Below, one piece after another: positions 56,401 to 61,900 of a stretch of DNA of 64,000 nt. Made by a program: the position numbers and the translations under genes. A model generated the notes under the pieces. That model ran no database searches. It was not told the origin of the DNA and saw only the letters and a list, made by a program, of their open reading frames with translations. This stretch comes from G965267335 sp965267335 (GTDB lineage: Bacteria; Bacteroidota; Bacteroidia; Cytophagales; JAAEPT01), in assembly GCA_965267335.1 (NCBI GenBank), contig OZ253953.1:2356001-2420000 (forward strand). Reading direction: 5' to 3'. Positions within the stretch are counted from its first letter, which is position 1. Each line of letters begins with the position of its first letter.

Positions 56401-56507
56401 TTTTTTTGTGACCAAACCGTTTGTGTAATGCCAAAAGTCAGACAAACAATAAGTGCTAATCTAATGGTGAAAGTATTCGATTTTATATTCAGTTGTAAAG
56501 ACATCAT
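53454..56507 (-). CDS. SusR-like sensor-regulator: Reg_prop/Y_Y_Y sensor, transmembrane helix, LuxR-type HTH
   Basis: A 1017-residue membrane protein. After a signal peptide (LALIVCLTFGITQTVWS) come about fourteen beta-propeller repeats of the Reg_prop type: GYVWIGSYGGLNRFDG, ELWLGTDNGLMKLHKP, NLWIGGSKSGLILYNP, QLWVGSDKGLDIYDE. They form a periplasmic sensor to about residue 740. A Y_Y_Y domain (about 755-815; YQYMLEGYDKDW) follows, then one transmembrane helix (about 826-846), a helical linker (about 860-945) and a cytoplasmic HTH (about 959-1017: MRMNLSSKEIAGLLNIAPKS). There is no kinase or receiver, so it is a one-component version of the hybrid sensors that control polysaccharide-degradation genes. 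Its divergence from two GH87 genes suggests it senses their glucan products. Confidence 0.9.
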   Translation of the reverse strand: MMSLQLNIKSNTFTIRLALIVCLTFGITQTVWSQKKVLKFESYTKDNGLLHSYVLDVLQDKEGYVWIGSYGGLNRFDGTNFNSYSDRTAIKMPTNVIHKIHEPLESNGEELWLGTDNGLMKLHKPTMTFTHYEYNGTGILAITENNDGILWLGTEHKGLVKFDRKTKKYHNTSLTKSESDSWGNKIKAIHRDNLGNLWIGGSKSGLILYNPNNDSYERYTNAFATEHNFGNTVTYIYKYQNRLMLGTAGAGLFLFDKNTKQFSRIENRSTDNTKLFPIISGIAPDHEGDLWFSTLGGGMFEVQLKDQPDGTAIITSLEQYTKNDCGSHSISNNIIEVLHKDQTGNFWMGTLGGGLSRLDFYNHKFDHYQILEEGADRFDQRSVISVGKDAKGNIWYGTQADGIYIYSPDLNPLMHIAIGDQDNTSNVIRQIYNDKENRMWLTVDGGIYVISADGKKKNYFDLSENGLEQGNIHSICIDKDNRLWFGVFDFGVYRAELPPNPFTFGSKLELVRYHKSPTSQRNLSSNLVWAIHEDKDGQLWVGSDKGLDIYDEGSDSFLRVLDKNVSCITESNKVKSNTLWIGTYGNGLYLMNKTDYTYINFSTDNGFSNNNINGILEDGNGHIWVGTEKGISAIDPNGFYNTDLSSITGKQVNSSRVRTYYVQDGLQGHEFHLNANELLKDGRLLFGGPKGFNIFDPQNILENTFVFPAKVNDFKLLNNSIIGDSNFTKVPEYMDSISLEFRENYFTIELSQVCLSNPELAKYQYMLEGYDKDWITTEAVHRRITYTGIPEGDYTLKIKSINPDGYVSDQVTKLAIHIEPPWYRTTLVRIAAITILLILLALVYRAISLRSKKRHKTALKLQQQAFEKEKLETDLEYKNRELSASAMYLLNRNEKLIEIKDLILEAMRKLGEKDNRNLNNIINTIDNVLKGQDNWENFEKNFNRIDTDFTKRLIEAYPNLSNNDVKICTYMRMNLSSKEIAGLLNIAPKSLETSRLRIRKKMGLDSSIYLSDFILKF

Positions 56508-56840
56508 TTATATCGCTCCAATCTAATTTATGCAAGTGCTAGTATACGCTCAAAGATCACTTTTTCGGAAGACCTATACATTTTTCAGTGAAAAGGTATT
56601 GCCTATGATACAAAACTTCGGGAAGTATGTACAGTCTAAAAATAAGAATATTCCTGATATGTAGTGTTTTTGTAGGGTGTTAAAAATGTATTTGTAGTGA
56701 GGGGCTTTTCGGATACTCCTTTCCGCCCTTTGTATTTTTGTATATCTGAAATGTGATTTTAGAAAGTTTTTTTTGTGATTAAGTAAGTTCTGAATGGTGC
56801 TCATAGATGGCGATCGTCTATGGGTACCAATTCTTTCATT
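56508..56840. promoter_or_regulatory. Divergent control region of the SusR-like regulator and GH87 genes
   Basis: This spacer of 333 bases is AT-rich and contains no gene. TATTTTTG at 56733-56740 fits TAnnTTTG and would give a leader of about 97 bases. An inverted repeat CATAGA-N9-TCTATG at 56802-56822 lies in that leader, ending 18 bases before the start codon. It is the best candidate site for regulator binding or a structured leader. Confidence 0.5.
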
Positions 56841-58826
56841 ATGCATAAAATAATAAACAATAAAATATCGACATTAATAGTGTTTCTGATTGTAGGGATG
56901 AATGTTCTATTGGTTCGATCATCCTTTGCTCAACGAGGATACTATGATGCCCCCTACATAAGATATGAAGCTGATACCGGGGTGCTCACGGGTGCAACAG
57001 TATTAGCAGCGTCATTTGACCAATCAGATTTACAAAGTGAGGCATCAGAGCAGGTATGCGTGGACCTTAGTATTTCCGAGGCTTCTGTGGAGTGGACTCT
57101 TGCCGAACAAGGCGATGGTCTGGTCGTTCGCTATAGCGTACCTGATGGAGAGTCTGGTGTACTCAATGTTTACGTAAATGATGTATTGGTAGATACTTTG
57201 GCCCTTAGTTCCTATTACTCATGGGAGTATTTGTGGATGGATGGAAACCCGAATAATTCGGGAGTGTCTAACGAAAACCCCAGAATGCGGTTTGATGAGG
57301 TACGATTGAAGTTGGATAGTCCGATACCTGCAGGGGGGACTTTGAAACTTGAGCGAAAAACCGGTAACATACACCTGGATTTTGCAGAGATAGAAATGAT
57401 TCCTGCAGAGGTAACTTCGGATCCATCTGATGTCGTTTATTCAGGTGATGGAAGTGACCTTCAGGGTTTTATAGATGCAAACGGTGGAGAGGTTATCTAC
57501 TTGCCAGCCGGAGTTTATAATGTTGACCGGGAGCTATACTTCGGTGTCAACAGCACCACTCTCAAGGGCGCAGGAATGTGGTATACTCAGATACATTTTA
57601 CAAACAACAATGCGCAGCAAGGTGGACTTAGAGCCAATGCATATGATGTTAGTTACTCAGGGCTTTATTTAACCACTGTCAGAAATTCCAGATCAAATTC
57701 CTATAAAGGAATCAATGGAGTTTATACGAGCGGTTCAACCATTGAAAATATCTGGGCGGAGCACTTCGAAGCAGGTGCATGGATTGCTCAATTTAACAGT
57801 GGCAGTATCAACTATGCGGATGGTTTTACCATGTCATATTGCAGGCTGAGAAATAATTATGCAGATGGAATTAACCTCAGCAAGGGAACGAGAAACTCCA
57901 CTGTAGAACACTGCAGTTTTAGGAATAATGGTGATGACGATATGGCAATATGGCCGGTTGGCTCATATTCTTGTGATAACAATACTTACAGGTATAATAC
58001 TTCAGAAAACTGCTGGAGAGCTGCTGGTTGTGCAATCTATGGAGGAAAGAATAATAAGGCGCATCATTTATTGATACGAGACAACGTTGAAGTTGGAATT
58101 AAAGTTAATAACTCCTTTAGTGGTGTTGGGTTTGATTCAGAGGGAATGCATGAGTTTTATGAAATCACGATCATACACGGGGGTACTTTTAATGATCTGT
58201 ACAACAATCCGGTTGGAGCTATTGATATACGGTGCTACAACGAAGCGGGTACAAGAGTTTACAATATTAGCTTTTCAGAAATAGATATCATCGACTCCAA
58301 GAATGATGCAATCCACATTCAGCGGTCAGGAGGAGATGGAATCTATAATTTGAATATGGAAAATATTAACATCAACGGCACAGGAGTTGAGTATCCAGAT
58401 AATGATGTGAATAACCTTAATTGGGGCAGGGGATATGGGTACTTATTTGTAGGATATCCTACCGGCTATGGTACTTATTGCGATATCACATATTCAAACA
58501 TTGGTGGCAATGCGGTCACTAATTATAACGATTTGCAGAAGGGCTCATTTGACTGGCAATCTGATTGCATCACCAGCCTCGATTCGAAGGCGCAACCCCA
58601 AATTGAAGTATATCCCAATCCATTCAATGAAAGTACACAGCTAAGAACTGACTTCGATCAAGACTTTACAGTAACTGTTATTAACACGCAAGGTAAGATT
58701 GTTCGCACACTGGAGTTATCAGGGCCAGGAGTACATAGTATCGGACAGAACTTACCTAGAGGAATGTTCCTGCTCCGAATTCAGAGCGCAGGAAGGACTC
58801 AATCATATCGCATCGTGAAATTGTAA
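56841..58826 (+). CDS. T9SS-secreted GH87 alpha-1,3-glucanase (mycodextranase-type)
   Basis: The start is ATG 56841 (MHKIINNKISTLIVFLIVGMN...), giving a signal peptide; an ATG 21 bases upstream would add MGTNSFI. Mature residues about 35-190 form a CBM35-like carbohydrate-binding beta-sandwich (RYEADTGVLTG ... VVRYSVPDGESG). From about 195 to 560 there is a right-handed beta-helix of GH87 type: TTLKGAGMWYTQIHF, then YADGINLSKG and RNNGDDDMAIWP. In my numbering Asp342, and Asp365/Asp366 at 23 and 24 residues further, reproduce the spacing of the acidic residues I recall from GH87 alpha-1,3-glucanases. A type A T9SS sorting domain (VYPNPFNEST ... GMFLLRIQSAGRT) closes it. The substrate is probably alpha-1,3-glucan. 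Confidence 0.88.
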   Translation: MHKIINNKISTLIVFLIVGMNVLLVRSSFAQRGYYDAPYIRYEADTGVLTGATVLAASFDQSDLQSEASEQVCVDLSISEASVEWTLAEQGDGLVVRYSVPDGESGVLNVYVNDVLVDTLALSSYYSWEYLWMDGNPNNSGVSNENPRMRFDEVRLKLDSPIPAGGTLKLERKTGNIHLDFAEIEMIPAEVTSDPSDVVYSGDGSDLQGFIDANGGEVIYLPAGVYNVDRELYFGVNSTTLKGAGMWYTQIHFTNNNAQQGGLRANAYDVSYSGLYLTTVRNSRSNSYKGINGVYTSGSTIENIWAEHFEAGAWIAQFNSGSINYADGFTMSYCRLRNNYADGINLSKGTRNSTVEHCSFRNNGDDDMAIWPVGSYSCDNNTYRYNTSENCWRAAGCAIYGGKNNKAHHLLIRDNVEVGIKVNNSFSGVGFDSEGMHEFYEITIIHGGTFNDLYNNPVGAIDIRCYNEAGTRVYNISFSEIDIIDSKNDAIHIQRSGGDGIYNLNMENININGTGVEYPDNDVNNLNWGRGYGYLFVGYPTGYGTYCDITYSNIGGNAVTNYNDLQKGSFDWQSDCITSLDSKAQPQIEVYPNPFNESTQLRTDFDQDFTVTVINTQGKIVRTLELSGPGVHSIGQNLPRGMFLLRIQSAGRTQSYRIVKL

Positions 58827-58833
58827 TGATAGG

Positions 58834-58866
58834 AGGGTGCCCCTAAACTTAATTGCACCTCTTTTC
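58834..58866 (+). terminator. Weak hairpin after the first GH87 gene
   Basis: GGTGC / GCACC arms at 58836-58840 and 58855-58859 are followed by CTCTTTTC. It begins 8 bases past the stop. Confidence 0.45.
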
Positions 58867-58892
58867 AAATTGTACTTTACTCAGAATAAATA

Positions 58893-58928
58893 TTAAAAAA
58901 GCAGGCGGATAGTGCTGCTTGGTTTTTT
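58893..58928 (+). terminator. Second hairpin with T-run between the GH87 genes
   Basis: AAGCAG / CTGCTT arms at 58899-58904 and 58915-58920 lie between an A-run and GGTTTTTTT. It suggests that the second GH87 gene may have its own promoter or depend on partial read-through. Confidence 0.55.
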
Positions 58929-58953
58929 TAACACACATGAAATGTAACAGAAT

Positions 58954-61900
58954 ATGTCAAACGTAATCAATCATTACTTACTAAGAGACCTGGCACTAAC
59001 ATTAGCAATTGTATTGATATTGGCTAATGTCTCCAATGCCCAGCGTGGGTATTATGATGCTCCTTATACAAGGTATGAGGCAGATTTGGGTAATCTAACC
59101 AATGCTTCGGTAACACCGAGGTCCTACAATCAGGCTGACCTTCAAAGTGAGGCTTCAGATCAGGTTTGCGTGGATATGTCTAACAGCGGAGCCGAGGTAG
59201 AATGGACGGTGATCACGGCCGGGGATGGGCTAGTGGTACGGTATAGCGTTCCAGATGGAGAGTCCGGCAGCATAGATGTGTACGCAAATGGGGTATATGC
59301 AGGAACCTTGAATCTATCAACGTACTACTCATGGGAGTATTTATGTTGTAACGGAAACCCGAATAATGGAGCTGTAATAAATACTAACCCTAAAATGAGG
59401 TTCGATGAAGTCAGGATGAGGCTTCCATCTGTATTGCCTGCGGGAGGTACTTTAAGATTGGTAAGAACCAGTGGAAATATTCATCTGGATTTCGCGGAAT
59501 TGGAATTGGTGCCGGTACAGGTAAATGCTACGGGTGGTGATATCGTTTATAGTGGTAATGGAAATGATCTACAGACATTTGTTTATAATAACAGAGGCAA
59601 TACGATTTATATCCCACCCGGGTATTATGAGATTAATGAAGAACTCTACTTTGGTGAAGATAACACAACATTAAAGGGAGCAGGCTCCTGGTATACTCAG
59701 ATTCATTTTACGGGTAATGGGAGTGGAGATGGAGGCATCAGAGCCAATGCCTGGAATATCAATATCTCAGGGCTATTTCTCACTACAGTTAGAAATTCCA
59801 GATCGAATTCATACAAAGCGATCAATGGTGTTTTTACTCCGGGTACTTATATTACCGATGTGTGGGCTGAGCATTTTGAGGCTGGTGTGTGGCTGGGGCA
59901 ATACAACTCCGGTAGCATAGGAAATGTTGATGGGCTTACCGTCTCTTATTGCCGTTTTCGAAATAACTATGCGGATGGTATTAACTTCTGTAAAGGAACC
60001 TTGAACTCCGTTTGTGAACACACCAACTTCAGAAATAACGGAGATGATGATATGGCCATATGGTCAGCAAATAATCAGGAGTGCAGAAACAATACTTACC
60101 GGTACAATACATCTGAAAACTGCTGGAGAGCTTCAGGATGTGCAATTTATGGTGGATACAGTAATGTCGCGCATCATCTTGTAATAAAGGACAACCTGGA
60201 AGTAGGCTTGCGGGTAAACAATGAGTTTCCGGGGGCACCATTTAACACCGGGGGGATGCATGAGTTTTATGAAATTACCCTGATCAATTGTGGGACGAAC
60301 AACGACTTGTTTCACAGACCGGTCGGAGCCATAGATTTGTTTTGTAGAAATGCAGCGGGTAATCAGGTGAGAAATGTACGTTTCGCAGACATAGATATCA
60401 TTGACTCAAAGAACGATGCAATTTTGATAAATAGATTCAGTGGGGATGGGTTTTATAATCTGGTTTTTGAAAACATTGCCATTGACGGAACAGGAGTGGA
60501 GTACCCCTATAATGATGCGGAAGGTGCAGGAGGGCAGAGAGGTTATGGAATCAAAATAACTGGTGATCCGGCAGGGTACGGCACCTATTGTAATATTACA
60601 TACGCCAACCAGGGAGGAAACGCATCTGGTTGGGAAAACTACAATGGTATTGGCTCATTCAGCTGGACTCAGGCCGGAGGGTGCTCTTCTACTTCGGTTT
60701 CTATTACTTCTCCAGCATATGGATCGAATTTCGGGACCTGTGAAACCATTACAATTACTGCAAATGCCAATGCTTCCAGTGGTTCCATCAATAATGTAGA
60801 GTTCTTTGTTGATGGAGTAAGTATTGGACAGGACTTTTCTGCACCATATTCTATTGATTGGACTAATACCACACCTGGCGCACATACGATAACAGCAGTG
60901 GCAACCAATAGTTCTTCAGCTACAGCCACATCGTCAGCTATTGATATATTTGTCGCCCCTTCGATTTCAGAAACAGGGACGGCTCCAACAGTAGATGGAG
61001 TGGTTGAAGCGTTATGGGGTAACCATGATGCAAATTCATTGGACTTGGTAAGTCAGGGAAGTACCGGAGGAGGGTCAGACCTCGAGGCCACGTTCAAGAC
61101 CACTTATGACAACACATACTTATATGTACTTGTTGAAGTAACAGATGAATCCTTGATGGATGACGGGACAGCAAGTTGGGAAGACGATGCGGTTGAGGTG
61201 TTTATTGATATAGGCAATGATAAGCTTAATTCCTATGGTAGTGACGATTACGCTTATATATTTATTATCAATGATCCAACTGTTTATGAGGCAGGAAACA
61301 GTGTTGCCGGAGTACAGTACGAACAGAGTATTACCGGAAGTGGCTATGTAATGGAATTTGCCTTCCCATGGTCTACATTGGGAGTACCATTGATCGATGG
61401 TAGCTATATCGGGATCGATGTACATGTCAATGACGATGATGACGGTGGCACCAGGGATACAAAGATTGCATGGGCAGACGGTACTGACAATGCCTGGCAG
61501 AACCCTTCGTTATTTGGAACTTTACAAGCGACAGGAATTCAGACAGAGACTGCTTTTGTATGTTCCGGAAGCAGCTATACTTTTCCCGATGGCACCACGC
61601 AGAATAACATCACCTCACAGGTAGTTTATACGAGTAATCTAACCTCATCTCAGGGCTGCGACAGTATTATTGAAACGACCGTAGATGTGATCACGGCCTA
61701 TAATGTATCAGAGTCGGCCGAGGTATGTTCGGGAGGTAGCTATACATTTCCTGATGGGACCACACAGAATAACATCACCTCACAGGTAGTTTATACGAGT
61801 AATCTGACCTCATCTCAAGGCTGTGACAGTATTATCGAGACGACCGTAGATGTGATCACGGCCTATAATGTATCAGAGTCGGCTGAGGTGTGTTCGGGAG

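Noticed and set aside
58980..59000. TGGCAC-N5-TTAGCA resembling a sigma-54 promoter
   Set aside because: It lies inside the signal-peptide coding part of the second GH87 gene and deviates in the -12 box.
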